64,000 nt of DNA from Trema orientale (GCA_002914845.1 JXTC01000097.1:215748-279747), one strand, 5' to 3'; shown: positions 33,325-47,826, counted from the first letter of the stretch. Translations and numbers: made by a program. Notes: generated by a model not told the origin, from the letters alone.

Positions 33325-35427
33325 TACAATCATCAACAAATTAGTGGCATAAGATAAGCTGCAGTTCAGGACACTGCCATTGAAATAAACCAGTTACTGC
33401 AGTATGAGTAGTTAGTCATTCTCACATTCTTACGGGGAAAAAAAATTGGAAATCAGATCAGATTATAAAGTCAGTATCTGTTTACGTTTTATATACATGA
33501 ATTATTGTTTGTTACATAAGATATGTTACTGTCAAACATAGGAATTTCCCCAACTACTTGTATAGCTCAAATATATTTCATTTGTTGCTAAGTCCATCTC
33601 TTTGTAAAATATCCAAGGTACATGGTTATTGAAGCCCACATGGTGCCTGCAGAATTAGGCACATAAACCAATACATATCTATATATTCAGAGATTATGCT
33701 TCTGAGCCAAAGTGACTACTGAAAATGAAGAGAAACAGTAGAAAGAAATATACGGTGAAAAGGGCAAAAGCTGAAGCATGAGATCTCAATTAATTCCTCT
33801 ATGAAAAGCAGCTTCTTTCCTTTGGCTTAGTAGCTAAGAAAAGTAGCTGTATTAATTGGTTCATTTGAATATGGAAGGTCTTGAGCCTGCAATCTGCAAC
33901 CCCTGCTGTCCAGATTGGAGCTGCTGTGATATTAATTGTTTGGTCAACTAACAAGGCCTCCCGGCTAGTGAAAGCTCCTCAATACATAATGGATTCCCAG
34001 TACAAGATAAAAAAACTCTGGCACTCTGATATCTGACAAGATATTGGTATGTCGTACTAATAATAACAACACAATTATTTCAATGTGGACACGTGTATGC
34101 AAAGATAGAGGAAGAATATACAACAACTTAGGACCTGTTTGGCATGACTTCTAAAGATCTTTTAGAAACCAAAAGTTACTTTTGAGAGTGTTTTGATTAA
34201 TTATCAGAAGATCTTTTTTCAATTAGAAGACTTTTTAAGGAAGTATAGACCCGTCTTCTTTTTTCAATTAGAAGATCTTTTCAATGAAGTATGAACCCAC
34301 TAGTTTTTTCTGTAAGATCTTCTTGACCTTGCATTACTTTGGATGTGTGTTGGATGTGTACACACACGTATATATGAAGTAATTAATGGTGAGAATGGTT
34401 GATTTTGTCACGAGAAACCAAATGCAATGACTTTGGCAATCTCGATTTCTGCACTTTAGCTCCATCATGATTCAGATTGTTGATACTTGATGGGTTCGCT
34501 GAGCATATTCACTGCATATAATCAAGGACCCCAAGACCTTTTTCTCCCAGCTGTATATAGATTGAAATGTGTCATCCACTTTCTTATCAACCATACAATT
34601 ACAGCTAAACTTTTCTTCTTTCATTGGTACCTCTCCTTGTGTAGAAATTTCTCTGTATTTTGCTGTTCTTTTGAGTATAGTTTACTATTAATTGTGAGTA
34701 ATACCAGTGAGCGACAGCAAATGATGGCCATAACATATATCTCTTCAGAATGATAATATCATATACGTTTATATTTGATTATATATATAAAGAAATTTGA
34801 CAGTTAATTTAATGCGACTGCTTCTGTTTGTTTACTTAAAAGACAAAACTTAACATATGTAACATAATTACTCGTCAAAACTACTCAACTTGGATTTAGA
34901 AACATTGTCATTCAACATATAAGATGGATAATCAAGTTCACACTAGCTAAAGAGTTAGGGGCGGTGCCAAATCTGTGGCTCGTTACCATCTCACCAAGTA
35001 CTAGCGATTAGCTCTATCAACACGGACAAGAAAGGTGGAAAAGTACTAGTAGTACAAACTATATAGAAAACAAATCGTATTCATAACTCAAGCTTCTTTT
35101 ATGAACATTTCGTACGCACGGTGTCATCATGAAGAGAGAAGAGATTCCCATATTAATAAAAGCAGAAAGGAAAGTGATGATGTTTCTAAGAAACCAAACG
35201 CAATAACTGTCTAGACTTGTGAATAGAATCACTGTAATGCCATCACGGACCATATAGATAGATGATAACATGATGGGTTTGGTAAGCCTATTTACTGCAC
35301 ATGTCACACCCAATACTAACTTATTTTACCTGTCTTCTTAATTACCACTACCCCCTAAAGCTACCCTATCCTCTCAGTTATCATCTATTCCTTGTTAGGG
35401 TGAATGAGTGGCCTTTCCAACTCGCAC

Positions 35428-35475
<48 letters not shown>

Positions 35476-35782
35476 ACACATTAGAACGACGTATATTTCC
35501 TACTATCACATTAAAAATGAATCAGATCTAAGACGACTTGATAAAGAGGGACTGTGATTCTAGCTTAAGCTATTCGTTTAGATCTTCTATGTTTCATCAT
35601 GATTCATCTATTATAGGTCGCGTACGTGTATAGTTTGGTGAGTATATTTACTATCCCTAGTAAGTTATCACCTGTAAGAAATAATAATATTGGAGGCCAT
35701 ATTTGTCACCTTTTGATCAATATTGTAATGTGCATGTATCAGTATTGCTGCTAGCTAGCCACACTACAGAAGCCTTGTTGGG
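33325..35782. other. Intergenic between the two ABCG genes
   Basis: Contains the ABCG1 3' UTR, an unclassified repeat with several AGAAGATCTTTT phrases (about 34131-34330), an (AT)n microsatellite (35432-35471) and the ABCG2 promoter. No RNA gene or additional coding exon seen. Confidence 0.5.
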
Positions 35783-38741
35783 ATGAATGCTATGGAAATA
35801 GAGTACTCAGGTGGGGCTGCTGCCGCTGGCGGTACAACAGAGACCGACATTGATTTATCAAGCAGGGGAAGAGACAACCATCAACGGGCTGCCATGTACT
35901 TGGTGTGGGAAGATCTGAGTGTTGTCCTTCCAAACTTTGGCAATGGACATAGCAGGAGGCTGCTTGATGGGCTTAGTGGGTTTGCTCAACCAGGAAGAAT
36001 CATGGCCATCATGGGTCCTTCTGGCTCTGGCAAATCAACTCTTCTAGACTCTTTAGCAGGTTCCTAAAAGTCTCTTCTTCAGCTATCATACGTTTCAATA
36101 GTTAGTCATCTTGTTGAGTACGTAGAATTTTTATTTATTAATATATATATGTGTATATTTTTTTCAGAATTTGGTATTGTTTGTTGTAGGAAGACTTTCA
36201 GGAAATGTTGTCATGACAGGAAATGTTCTTCTTAATGGGAAGAGGAGGAGACTAGACTATGGTGTTGCTGTAAGTACTCCTTTTTTATTTCATGAAATAG
36301 TTGGTTTTTCACTACTACTTTTTTAGCTTTAAAATTTTGAATAATATTGAGGAAAGCAGATAAAACGTGCAATATTTTACATTAGGCTTATGTAACCCAA
36401 GAGGATTTGCTGTTGGGAACTCTATCCGTGAGAGAAACCATAACTTACTCGGCTCTTTTGAGGCTTCCAACAACTCTATCAAAGCAAGAGATAGATGAAA
36501 TTGTAGGGGCAACCATTATGGAAATGGGTCTCCAAGATTGTGCAGATGGGCTTGTTGGAAACTGGCATATAAGGGGTATAAGTGGCGGAGAGAAGAAGAG
36601 ACTGAGCATTGCCCTCGAAATCCTCACAAGGCCTCGTCTCTTGTTTCTCGACGAACCCACCAGTGGCCTTGACAGTGCCTCAGCTTTCTTTGTTATTCAA
36701 ACTCTCAGGAACATTGCTCTTGATGACAGAACTGTTATCTCTTCAATCCATCAGCCGAGTAGTGAAGTTTTTGCACTCTTTGATGATCTTTTCTTGCTTT
36801 CTGGTGGCCTAACAGCTTATTTTGGACCAGCAAAGATGGCTGTTGAGGTAAAAGGAGAGAAAAAAAAAAAAAAAAAGCTATAAATTTTCATAATCCTAAT
36901 GATTTGAAGTTTGTGGAGAATTGAATGTTTACAGAAAAATGTTTGAAATACAATGGTGCAGTTCTTTGCCAAAGCAGGATTTCCATGCCCAAGTAGAAGA
37001 AACCCCTCTGATCATTTTCTTCGATGTATTAATTCGGGTTTTGACCAGGTGACAAACAATTTGATGGGCTCTCGCAGAATACACGTATGTTCGTAGCTTC
37101 AAATTTTGATTACACTTGTAAAAAGGAAAAATAAAAAATAAAAAATGATTACTTCTGGTCACCTATATGGTTCAACTGTATTCAGGGGATACTACTTTGT
37201 TTTCTCTGATATCTCTAATACCGCAGGACTCGGATCCGTTAATGAACATACCAATAGCAAAGATAAAAGCAACTCTAGTTAATAAGTACAGGACTTCGCA
37301 GTTTGCAACCAGGGCTAAAGCTAGGATTCGAGAAATCTCATCCATTGTAAGCATATATCACTAAGACCTCTGTGTTCTAAACATAAATAATTAAATATGT
37401 CATATTCTGTGTCATGAAATTGATATCCAAGTGACTTATTAACAACTATTAGCATCGCAGGAAGGACTAATAGTAGAAAGTAGACGTGGGAGCCAAGCCA
37501 AATGGTGGAAGCAGCTCTCAGTTTTGACTTGTAGATCTTTCAAAAACATGTCAAGAGATGTCGGTTACTACTGGGTAAGAATCGGAATTTACGTAACATT
37601 ATCTATCTGTGTCGGCTCCATATTCTTTGACGTCGGCACAAATTTTACTGCAATCTTGGCACGTGGAGCTTGTGGAGGATTTGTTGCTGGTTTCATGACT
37701 TTCATGTCTATAGGAGGCTTCCCATCCTTCCTCGAAGAAATGAAGGTAGAAGGCTAGTTCCAGATAGAACCAACTCAATAGAGAATTCTGTTTTTAACCT
37801 TTAAATGCTCTGTTGTTTCTTCTTTGGCTTACGAAACAGGTGTTTTACAAGGAAAGACTGAACGGGTATTATGGTGTTGGCGTTTATGTTATGTCGAATC
37901 TCCTCTCTTCTTTTCCATTCCTGGCTCTAATGTCACTTGCCACCGCCACTATAGTTTACTACATGGTGAAATTTAGGCCAGAGTTTCCTTCTTACCTGTA
38001 CTTCTGCCTCGATCTCCTAAGCTGCATTGCAACCGTGGAGAGCGCCATGATGATTGTAGCTTCTCTCGTTCCCAACTTCTTGATGGGAGTCACAATTGGC
38101 GCTGGATATCTGGTAACTACATTATAGTAAGGCATCGTCAATATCAGCAAAATAATGCGTTGTTCTTACATTTATCTGTTCATGCAGGCGATCATGATGA
38201 TGACTTCTGGATTCTTCCGCCCACTGCCTGATCTTCCCAAGCCACTCTGGCGTTATCCCATTTCATACATCAACTATGGTGCTTGGGGATTGCAGGTAAC
38301 TCTTTCAGGGGAAATATTCTTTTGAACACAAGAAATCAAGTGCATAAGAACTTACTGATGTTTTTATGCTGGGGAACACAGGGAGCATACAAGAACGACA
38401 TGATCGGCCTTGAATTCGATTCCTTCACATCAGATGGCACGAAACTGAAAGGAGATTTTATCCTCGAAAGTATGCTTGGCGTTCCACTGAGTCATTCAAA
38501 GTGGTGGGACTTGGCAGCTATTGTCTGCCTTCTTGTGTCCTTTAGACTCATCTTCTTCGCCGTTCTCAAGTTGAAGGAGAGAGCTTCACCGTATGTAAGG
38601 ACATTTTACACCAAGAGGACTCTTAAGCATCTCAAGAAGCGTTCTTCATTCAGGAAAGCAGCATCTTTCCCTTCCAAGAGGCAACAGCCTCTCCATCCAT
38701 TGTCTGCTCAAGAGGGTCTCAATTCCCCACTACATTACTAG
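35783..38741 (+). CDS. ABCG half-transporter 2 (WBC type, tandem paralogue)
   Basis: Nine exons at positions matching the first gene (35783-36059, 36190-36269, 36386-36847, 36962-37084, 37227-37346, 37461-37745, 37840-38112, 38188-38295, 38382-38741) give 695 residues, or 692 if the second ATG (MEIE, as in gene 1) is used. Walker [10 protein letters not shown] is at 78-86, followed by [14 protein letters not shown] and [11 protein letters not shown], then six membrane helices and the tail [12 protein letters not shown]. Intron 1 is only 130 bp, against 3.4 kb in gene 1; exons 3, 4, 6, 7 and 8 have identical lengths in both genes. No broken splice sites or stops were seen. Probable plasma-membrane lipid exporter of the ABCG12/13/15 clade; the two paralogues could pair or act separately. 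Confidence 0.93.
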
Positions 38742-40209
38742 CAGTAACTCAATCATATTCTGATTCTACTCTTTTCTTTTTCAAGTTTCCACTTTGTTTT
38801 TTCAGCAGTTGCCGTGGTTCAGAATTACTAGTTGTGAATCCGATAAAGAAGAAGCATGTGGTGAAATGCCCCTCTATTACAACATTAAAGTGCTAATAAT
38901 ATACTGAGTTTTTCTCCAACCTCTCAGGCAGATACAGGGCGTTGTCCGCAGAGGCCGTTTAAGGAGAACAGAAATATCAAGCTTTGATTGGATGGAACCA
39001 TAGTGCCTACGTTCGTTGTTAACTAAATTTAGTGTGTGCATTAATTGAGAAAGTGGGTTTCATTCGAATCCCACGTTAACTCCAAATACCCTGGTCTAGA
39101 TTTGTAAAAGCTTTTTTTATTAGTAATAGAATTTAAACGGAGTACATACATGGGTCCTGCGCTCCATTTTGCCGTGGCTTGCAGATTAGACTGCCATCCC
39201 TTCATGCTAGGAATTAGCTCCCCTGCATGTACATAGTATTTTACGAAGTGGTTGATACTAAATGACTGATAAGTTGCAAAGTTATGATATCAATTACGCA
39301 AAGTCATATTTTATTGCGAGATCCAAATCGCAATTCGCTGTAGGTACATGACCAAAGGTCAAAGGTGTTGAGGGTATCTTCGTTTTGATTCAATTTGACA
39401 ACAGAACAATGTCAAAGAAGAAAACAGGTAGGATAATTTTCACTCTCAAACTGGTCCAATTCTATTCCAACACAAAAATGGAGAACTAAGGAGACTACAA
39501 TGTGCGAACATATTTACTTGATGTTTACAAGGATGCTGCTTTACTACATTTGAAGGGTCTTTTTTAAATTTTGTTTATATTTTGGAAGTTTTAATCCAAT
39601 CCCTCGAGGGGTTGAGTTTACGGCCACTTAGTTTGACGAAGCAATGCACTCATCTACATGATTTCCGAAGTCTCATAATCATCATGAGCAGCAACGTGAT
39701 ACTATGACCCCAAAGCAGTATAACCAAACTAAACGTAACGTCCCTTGGACACTTTACTCACTCATTTCTGCTGTGAATTCAAGATAAAGTTGCACTTGAC
39801 CAACCTCAACGAAGTGCTCATTGGTCAGTCAGATGTGAACTACCTGTCAATTAAACGAAATATCTTAGATAACAATCAAGTCGGCACTAAAAAATCTCTC
39901 TTTTATAATGGGATAGAAAAATATAGACACAAAATAATCGAATTTCAGAGTTAAGGTAGTAACATTACTGTTTGAAAGACGCTCTCAACTCTTCCATGGA
40001 CAAGCGACAGGCTATACTGTGATCCATTTATGCACGACAGAAATAGAGTCGTGATAACCTGTTATTATTGAAAAGATGAGTTTGTCCGAGAACGAGGCAT
40101 ACAATCACTACAAGATGCCTGGTTCAACAATCTAGGGGACTGGGAGTTGATAAAAAATATAATAGTTAACATGGGTATGTGCATGCGCGTGTATAAAAGA
40201 GAGATAGCG

Positions 40210-40268
<59 letters not shown>

Positions 40269-40874
40269 TTTTATCATGCAAGCATCATTTTTCATATTAG
40301 GCCTCGGAAACCAAACGACCAAAGTATTCCCGTTTATGTAAGAAAGATGATCTGCACGGACCATTGAGCATTTCAGAAGAGAAGCAAGAGTGAAAACTAA
40401 CAACTAAAAATAACAAAATATACGGAAGCAATGAAAAAATTGAATCCTTAAACAGAACAATGAAGAAAAAGTAAATGACAGACAGGATATCATTTGTGAA
40501 AGAGCTAGCTTTAATGCATGCAGAGCTCTATAAAAAACGGTATGCAGGTAATCTGTACCAAGACAATAGTAACTTCACTGACTTCTACCAGGACCAAATT
40601 TTCATTCATTTAACAGCTTAAAAGAGAAGGACAACATGTGCACAAAGAACTAAAATATATTGGTGTTTAAAAATTATGAGAATGTCATGAGGCTTATGAA
40701 AAGGCTTCCTATTTCACATGGAGAATTTCTCTCCCCTAATAAAAGTCAAAATTACAGTGCTCATCCATTTGTCTATAAGTTTAACTTCAATCCGCAATAA
40801 ATGGAAAAAGGAATTAAAACTAATATGCATCTCCTGAGCACAAAATAATAAGGTTGAATGGTACAGTGTGTGGC
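38742..40874. other. Intergenic between ABCG2 and the SPRY gene
   Basis: No gene seen. Holds a compound CA-TA-GA microsatellite (40209-40268) and, at about 39054-39075, a B-box-like GGTTTCATTCGAATCCCAC that lacks a supporting A box or tail. The two 3' ends face each other here, so both 3' UTRs lie in this region. Confidence 0.5.
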
Positions 40875-42694
40875 CTAAGATTTCTTCTCGCTGGATGCTC
40901 CATTCTCAGTTCGGTTGTCAAATCCATGATATGGAACTTCTACCATTGGCCTAGGCAGTGGACGTCCCTCAAAGTCCTCAGGAAAGGATTCAAATTCGGG
41001 GCCAAAGTTGAACTTAACCATACAATTTGGTTGATTGGGAAGAGTATACATTGAAGCAGCAGGGTAGTAGCGACCACCCTGTAAATCCTTGAAAGCAACC
41101 CCTTGGCATACCCCATTTTTGAAAAACGATATCTCACTACCTGCATACAAAATATACCCCTATCTTTACTCTATCAACATTCAACAAGACAAGTACAGGT
41201 TGTAACAGCAATTAAAGCACACAGGTAGAGTTACAAAAGACCAAAGTAACTGCGAAATTGGAAGTACAGAGAAGTAGCAGCAGAGTAAGCTAAGCTGGTC
41301 TCAAAAAAAAACAAAGCTTTACATATTTTGTTAGTCTAGCAATCTATAAAGAAGTAGTTCTACTAAACCCAAATGACTCCAGCGAGTATTTTCTTTACTA
41401 CAATCATGCCATCAGATATTCATTCAGTACCCTAACATAGACCCTTCAACAATACTTATAATATTCGTAACCACCTAAAACACATACGGTTTGCCTCACT
41501 ATTGTAGAGATGTCTAACAAGTTAACCATGGCTCAAAACATCACACATCGTCTAATTGTTCTGAAATGCATATCATCGCTATCCCCACGGCAGATGCTAA
41601 CATCCACCATGAATAATTCACATCAAGTATAAATAAACACTTGATAATACAAAATCGTAGAAGCTAAACAACTACTCACCAGGTACTACTTTGGGAGGAT
41701 CCTCCTTTGGGTCAGCTGCACAAACATAACGCTGCCCCTTGTACCAAACCAAATGTGGCTGCTTGGGCGCATAGGTCCCTCCATCCGGCAAGTTAATATA
41801 AAACCCAATAACATCACCTTCCTTATACCCTTCTTCTCCATATTTTTCTCTCAACGCCTTATGAACCTTACTTCCATCAATATCCCTATACCCAAAACTG
41901 TTCCCATCGTACCCAACAGGCGCCTGAAGGTCACCTTTCTCCGTGGACCATCCAAGCCGCGTATGCCCTGTCTCCCCCAACTTCACCACCCTTATCTCAA
42001 AATACCAAGCCCCTTCCACAACTCCCCTAGTGGCTCTCGCCATTCTATAGCCCTTGGTACTCCCAGCACTCAGCCGGTCCTCGCTCAACTCCACCTTCTC
42101 CGCCTTGTACACCTTGGACAAACAGATTCGCATGTCAGGGGTATCGTCACTCTTATCGGGGAACCTCGGCACGGGAGTGATCAGCACGGTGTCCTCCACG
42201 GGGGCATTGTGGTTGTTACCCTTATTCTTCTTCTTCCCTTTCCGGGTCGACTTGGTAACCCACACGTTGTTATTCTTCTTCTTCGATTTCTTCGAATTCG
42301 CGGCGGTGGTCGGCGCCGGGGCCGCGGCACTAGCGGGGCCGTCGTTATTGGCAATTGGCTGGGACAGCGGAGCCTGGTCCTGGTCCGAGGGTGGCTCAGT
42401 CAGAGCGGAGAGATGCTTCTGCTTCTTGGGAGGTGGGTCCTCGTCGTCTTCGTCGTCGTTGTCCTGGGACTTGACAGACTCGGATAGATCGTCGGAGGCT
42501 TCGGCGTCGGTCTTGACGCCGTTCTGGTGTTCAGACGGCGGAGGGTCGTCTAGGGCCGCGGCGTCGGAGGGAACTGTGGGATCGGCGGTGTCGTTGGTGG
42601 TGGTGGTAGTGGTAGTGGCGGAAGCGAGGTGGGTTGAAGGCTCGTCTTCTTCTTCGTCTTCTTCTTCTTTGTAAGCGGCTTGGAGAGTGTCCAT
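40875..42694 (-). CDS. TRO: Ash2-like SPRY-domain protein (TRAUCO orthologue)
   Basis: Two exons on the minus strand, 42694-41680 and 41140-40875, give 426 residues (donor G|GTGAGT, acceptor GCAG|GTAGTG). The N terminus starts [18 protein letters not shown], as in Arabidopsis TRAUCO. It is acidic and rich in Thr and Pro, with a basic stretch [19 protein letters not shown] (135-153) that may be a nuclear signal. The SPRY domain spans about 220-380, with [32 protein letters not shown] and SEISFFKNG. Ash2 proteins are core subunits of COMPASS-like H3K4 methyltransferase complexes. Plant forms lack the animal PHD/winged-helix part, and none is seen here. The 5' UTR is GA-rich. It is shorter than the Arabidopsis protein (about 509), mainly in the disordered N terminus. 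Confidence 0.92.
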
Positions 42695-45600
42695 GGCGCT
42701 ATAGAGAAGGAGAGAGAGAGAGGAATTGGGGGAAGAAGACGGAAATTAGGGTTTAGTAAGAGGAAGGGGTTGTAATGTAATTAAAATCAAATACAGGGAT
42801 TGAGACGGAAAGACGTTGTTGAGACAGAAGAGGGGGGGAATTTCCGTTGATTTGTCAGAGAGAGAGAGAGAGACTGAGAGACGGAAGGAAGGGAACCGAG
42901 AGAAGAAACAGAGTCGAACTCATGATTAATCTGATGGGCTCTACATGGGCTTTTAGTTTTAGTTGGTGTACTCACTTGGGATTTGAACACTTGCACCCAG
43001 TGTTTCAAAAATAATACCAAAAAATAAAATGTGACCTTACTAAAATAATTATTTTTCTATATGATATTCAATGGCATTTTTTTAAATATTTTGATTATAA
43101 AACTAAAATGGTTTCCAGTGACAAAATTGATATCTTGATTTTTAGTAACCAAATTAGTTTTTAGTTTCAACAAACTAAATTAGTTTCAAGTTATATTTTT
43201 CTCCAGTTTCCAATAGCTTTTGTTTTATGGTTTTCTGATAATCAAATTAGTTTATTTGGAATTTGGTTGTTAGTTACAAAAAAACTAAATAAGTTTCTAA
43301 TAATTAAATTGGTCTACCGATTTTAGTAACTAAAATATTTAGAAAGATATCATTAAATGTCATATGGAAAAATAATTATTTTAGGAATGTCGTACTTTTC
43401 GTATTTAAAACGTATGTAGTGTCATTTTCCGTACTTACTTCGCTTTAGTCCATTTTTGGATTGGGCTAAATTCTTTAACGAATTGATGCTGGCTCAATGG
43501 ATGCTGGCTAAAGGGCAAACCAGTATCGGTGAAGACCAACACTTGAAAGAATGATGCCAAGGTTTAAAATCATTTTATTGCAGCCAGAATGATATCGAGC
43601 ATTCATGTGAGTGACTTCATGAGAGATTGATCAATTTCGATATACTGCATCATGGCTGGCAAGTCTATTGTTGTTGGAAGAGTGATGCATATGCCTCTAT
43701 CATTCATGGTATCCAGGACAGTATCACTAGTTTGTATTTTCCTTCCCTAATTGCGACTTTATGTGGGAAGGCCGGAGTCGTATAGGATGCTAGTGCGGAT
43801 GTCATGCAGCCTATAAATGCCATCACTAGCAGAACAATTAGCAACATTAAAAAAAGGGAAGTCTAGGTCTAGTATTGTGAATCTTGATGGATGATAAGTA
43901 TTGTTATGAATCTTGATGTTGTTTTTGAGTTAATATGCTTTTATAATGATTATACTCAGAATTAATGTACAATAGCCATATTAGTTGGTACAATTTGGGG
44001 AATGAGAATCTTAGGATGGCTTCGAATTTGGCGGCGGAGGCCACTGGGAATGTGGAGGAGCTTTGCTCTAGTCAAAGTGGATTAAATATGATATTTCAGG
44101 TGATGATGGAGCTTGGTCCTATAGGGGTAAATGAAGGTGTTTTTACTGTGTGATATGACTGATTATTCATGAAGATTGAAGATTTGTGTTTATTTTTGGA
44201 GATATTTTTGGATTAACGACACCATATTGGTTCTTGAACGATGGAAAAAGTCTCTATGTTCTTAAATTTTATGTTTTACCATTTTGTTATTTAAACTAGG
44301 GGCTTATAGAAATTTGACCAAATTTTGGGCCCAATTTCAGTAAATGTCCTTTTGTCAAATGTTATAGCAAAATATTCGGTATATATGCTTATATACCAAG
44401 TATAAAATTTTATATACCAAGTGTAAAAAATTATATACCCAGTGCATTTCAGTACAGTAACTAAAATTGGTAGATATGTGTATCTATCAAATATAAAAAT
44501 ATATATACATGGACATTTAGCTATAAAATTTTAAAAGTGGACATCTACTTAATCAAATTTAAAATTTTGGTCATCCACCTAAAAGTATTAAAAAAATTTC
44601 TTATTCGTCTTTTATGTTATATTTGGTTTGATTTTAATCAAAAGAGTACAATTTTGTATTTCATGTGCTATATGTTTTATTTATTTCTACAAAATACCAT
44701 TTAATTCAGAGGATATGCTAAATTGCGTTTTGTCTATTTGTGCTTATTGTGCATCTAGATTTTTACTCACGTATTGCTCTATGCATCTTGATTATGATTT
44801 TTTTTTTTACCCGTTGGATTTTAAGTTTAATTCTCCTTAATAAATATAAAACATGATAATGTGCTCATATGCTTATTCATGATGTTATATATGTATGTTT
44901 CACATGCTCTCTCTGTGTAAATTAAAAGATGACAAATAGTTAGAAAAAAAAAAGAAAAAAGACTAACGAGGAATAATTTTAATAGTTTAAGAATCAAAAT
45001 GACAAAATTAACTAAAATGCCATATCTCTCAACAGTCTGAGCAATAAAGTGATCATTAATTCGATATGTTTTATATGATTTTTTCAATATGCGAAAAAGA
45101 ATGAAATACTCAAGTTAAGTGTAGGAATCAATTGGACGTATATTGTCTATTCAATAATTAGATTGACATGCATGTTAGTTTACGGTGCAACTAGAGAAAT
45201 CAANGGGAAGAAGACTCAACCAACTAATAGAAAAATTTCAATCAAGTAGGTCATATGTGGAACTTTACAATTAATAAAAATTAAAATGAGTTGACATTTT
45301 GATGAGTATTCATATCGATATTTTTTCTTTGGTAAAGCCAAACGATATTTCTAAATGATAACTAATACTTTAACATAGGAAAGATTTATTAAATGAATTA
45401 CTATAACACAAGAATCAGAAATTATGTCTCTCTCTTTCTCAAATCTTTGTTGAGTTTTGAAACCTAGAAGGAGTTTTTAATTCGTCAGAAGGGAGATATC
45501 TCTTGAGTAAGAGTTTTTCTTTATATTTTCATTTTAATAAATCATTCTGCATATGTGAAGGTATTGTACCATATATCTAAATTTATAGATATTTTATCAT

Positions 45601-47709
45601 ACATGATTCTAAATCTGTACTGGTTTTATTCGTTTTAAATATTTTTATGTGTGTTTTGTTGGTATTCTTCTAAATATGAAGCTTTCGAAATCCAAATTTG
45701 GAAGATTTTACTTTTTATCAAAGATCTTTCTTTACAGAAGATTCATCCTCGTAAATCGTATCAGTCAAAATAATCAACTCTGGTGATGAAGGACTGGAAT
45801 GAACCAGAGATACGCTTTTATAGAGGTCTCATATGTCCCTTTATGGATTTATATATATTTTGTGCATAATATATTCCTTCCTATTTATCAGAAAGAATTT
45901 AATTTAGTTGATTGTTTACTAGTATCAACAACGAAAGTCATTCATTAAAAAAAATCGGAAATTAGGCATGATGATATATATTTTTCACTTTAATCAACAA
46001 CCCACTGGGCCACTACTTAAAAACTTTATCATATATTTCGTCTTTGGTCAAACAAGGATGACATGAAAATATAAATGGGATAGCTGTTGTATTGAATCAG
46101 TCTCCTCTAAAGTCTTTACTCGTAATGGGCTAGCTAAGCTGAATAAAAGCCTATAATACAAACAAGAATGTGGAAAAAGAATACCTAAATTCCTGGATCT
46201 CTCGTCTCTTTCACGTCAAATATTCATCGCTGGTCAAAAACATAACTTATTAAAAGTCCACGGATTGAAGAGCTTTTGCTGAAAAAGCAAACTTATTTAT
46301 TTATTTATTTATTTTTGGCCATTGACAAATAACAAAAGTAGTCAAGAAAAAACTTTTTTTATTTTATTTTATTTTTTATTTTTTTGCTAGATGAGTCTTT
46401 AAGGTCCCATTTGGTTTACCCCTTTGAATGAGTATATTTAAATGGAAATTTTAGAATGAGTTATAATTAGAATGGAAGACATTTGAATGAAAAAACATTG
46501 GAATGAGTTGTAATTAGAATAAAAGCATTAGAATAGACTATTCAAAAACACCTTATCCACTTCATTCTCATCAAAGACACAAAAAACTCATTTCAATGAT
46601 TAATGTGATTGAATGAACCATTTGAATAGAAAAACTGAACTGTTGAAACAAACATCTATTTTAAAAGACTATTTGAATAAAAAAATTAAAATTATTGAAA
46701 CAAATACCCATTCAAATAAGTTTTCCATTCTAATAGAATGGAATGGTAGAAACAAATTTGTTATTTTCAATTGACTACCCTCGTAGTAGTATAGACTATG
46801 GGTACTTTGAGGTTTTTTGTTGGACAGTCAAAACCAATGAATACGTCGCAGGTGACGAAATACAACTTTGTACTTTATTGGGTCTGACCTTCACAATTCC
46901 ATTTCACATTTTTTAAAAAAATTTTAGTTTTTAAAGGTGATAATCGATTTCACACGCTTTTGCTTTTTCAATTTTGCATGTAAATCCAAAAAATCAAATT
47001 CCAGAAAAAAAAAAAAGAAATCCTAAAGATTCAAAAACCCAGTTCGAAAATGATCTTGATCCCCTCCTTTTTTTTCTCAAGGAAATTAAAATTTTCAGTT
47101 AATAAATAAGGAAATATTATTCTATTTGTGATTTGCTCCTGTCACTATGTCACATAGGTACTGAAACTGCAGATTTTTGTTCTTGTTTTTGTTTTTTTTT
47201 TGTAAGTTGTAACTATCAAGAACAATATATTCACATTTAATCGAATTCTTCCAAATATTTTTTGACAATAAGGAATTTAGATTTGTTACAAATTATAATG
47301 AAAATTGAATATGTTATCCGTATTAATTGCTATGCATTCTAGTCAAACCCAACCCGATTAGACAATAGACAGGTGCCTAAAGATTATTGTTTAACAGGAA
47401 AAGGTTTGTTAAAAGACCATTCATAGTTCTATCCACAAAAAAAAAAAAAAAAATTCATAAGATGATGTTAAAACAGTGACGTTTATACCATATTTTGTAG
47501 TAGTGACTAGTGATTGTATTACGTACGACTCTAAAAAAAAAAGTAAAAATAAAAAAACACTCTCTATTTTTGTGGATCCCATAATAGGAGTTACAATAGA
47601 TCCATTCCCTCCGTAGAATTAAAGATTTTCTATCTTTTCATGCATACGATCACAAGACATAGTCTAGTGGAGGTAGTTATACCTGTTTCTAATGTTAGTA
47701 TGACAGGTG
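42695..47709. other. Long intergenic region, SPRY gene to NADK1
   Basis: Contains the SPRY gene promoter, a foldback element (about 43005-43430), tandem TATACCAAGT repeats (44390-44445), a GAATG-rich repeat (46395-46760) and simple A/T runs. A 62-codon frame at 43965-44153 (SNLAAEATGNVEELCSS) is not recognised and has no splice or family support. One N at 45204. The NADK1 promoter and first exon should lie at the right end or in the gap. Confidence 0.45.
43005..43430. mobile_element. Long foldback MITE-like element
   Basis: CTAAAATAATTATTTTTCTATATGA on the left pairs with the complementary block ending AATAATTATTTTAGG at about 43368-43385, and the outer and inner flanks continue the pairing. 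Edges are approximate, with no clear target duplication. Lies upstream of the SPRY gene's 5' end. Confidence 0.5.
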
Positions 47710-47826
47710 NNNNNNNNNNNNNNNNNNNNNNNNNNNNNNNNNNNNNNNNNNNNNNNNNNNNNNNNNNNNNNNNNNNNNNNNNNNNNNNNNNNNNNNNNNN
47801 NNNNNNNNNNNNNNNNNNNNNNNNNN
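47710..47826. other. Assembly gap (117 N)
   Basis: A run of 117 undetermined bases followed directly by a long T homopolymer. It may hide the first exon of NADK1. Confidence 0.99.

Noticed and set aside
39054-39075. Second SINE or tRNA T-arm
   Set aside because: Only a B-box-like palindrome is present; no A box, tail or target duplication.
40209-40268. CA/TA/GA tract as a regulatory element
   Set aside because: Plain compound microsatellite; nothing beyond simple repeats.
41753-42674. Plus-strand open frames of 244 and 206 codons
   Set aside because: They are shadows of the SPRY gene exon on the minus strand; composition is explained by the opposite frame.
43965-44153. 62-codon frame considered as first exon of NADK1
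   Set aside because: About 4 kb upstream, no similarity to known NADK1 starts and no supporting splice pattern.
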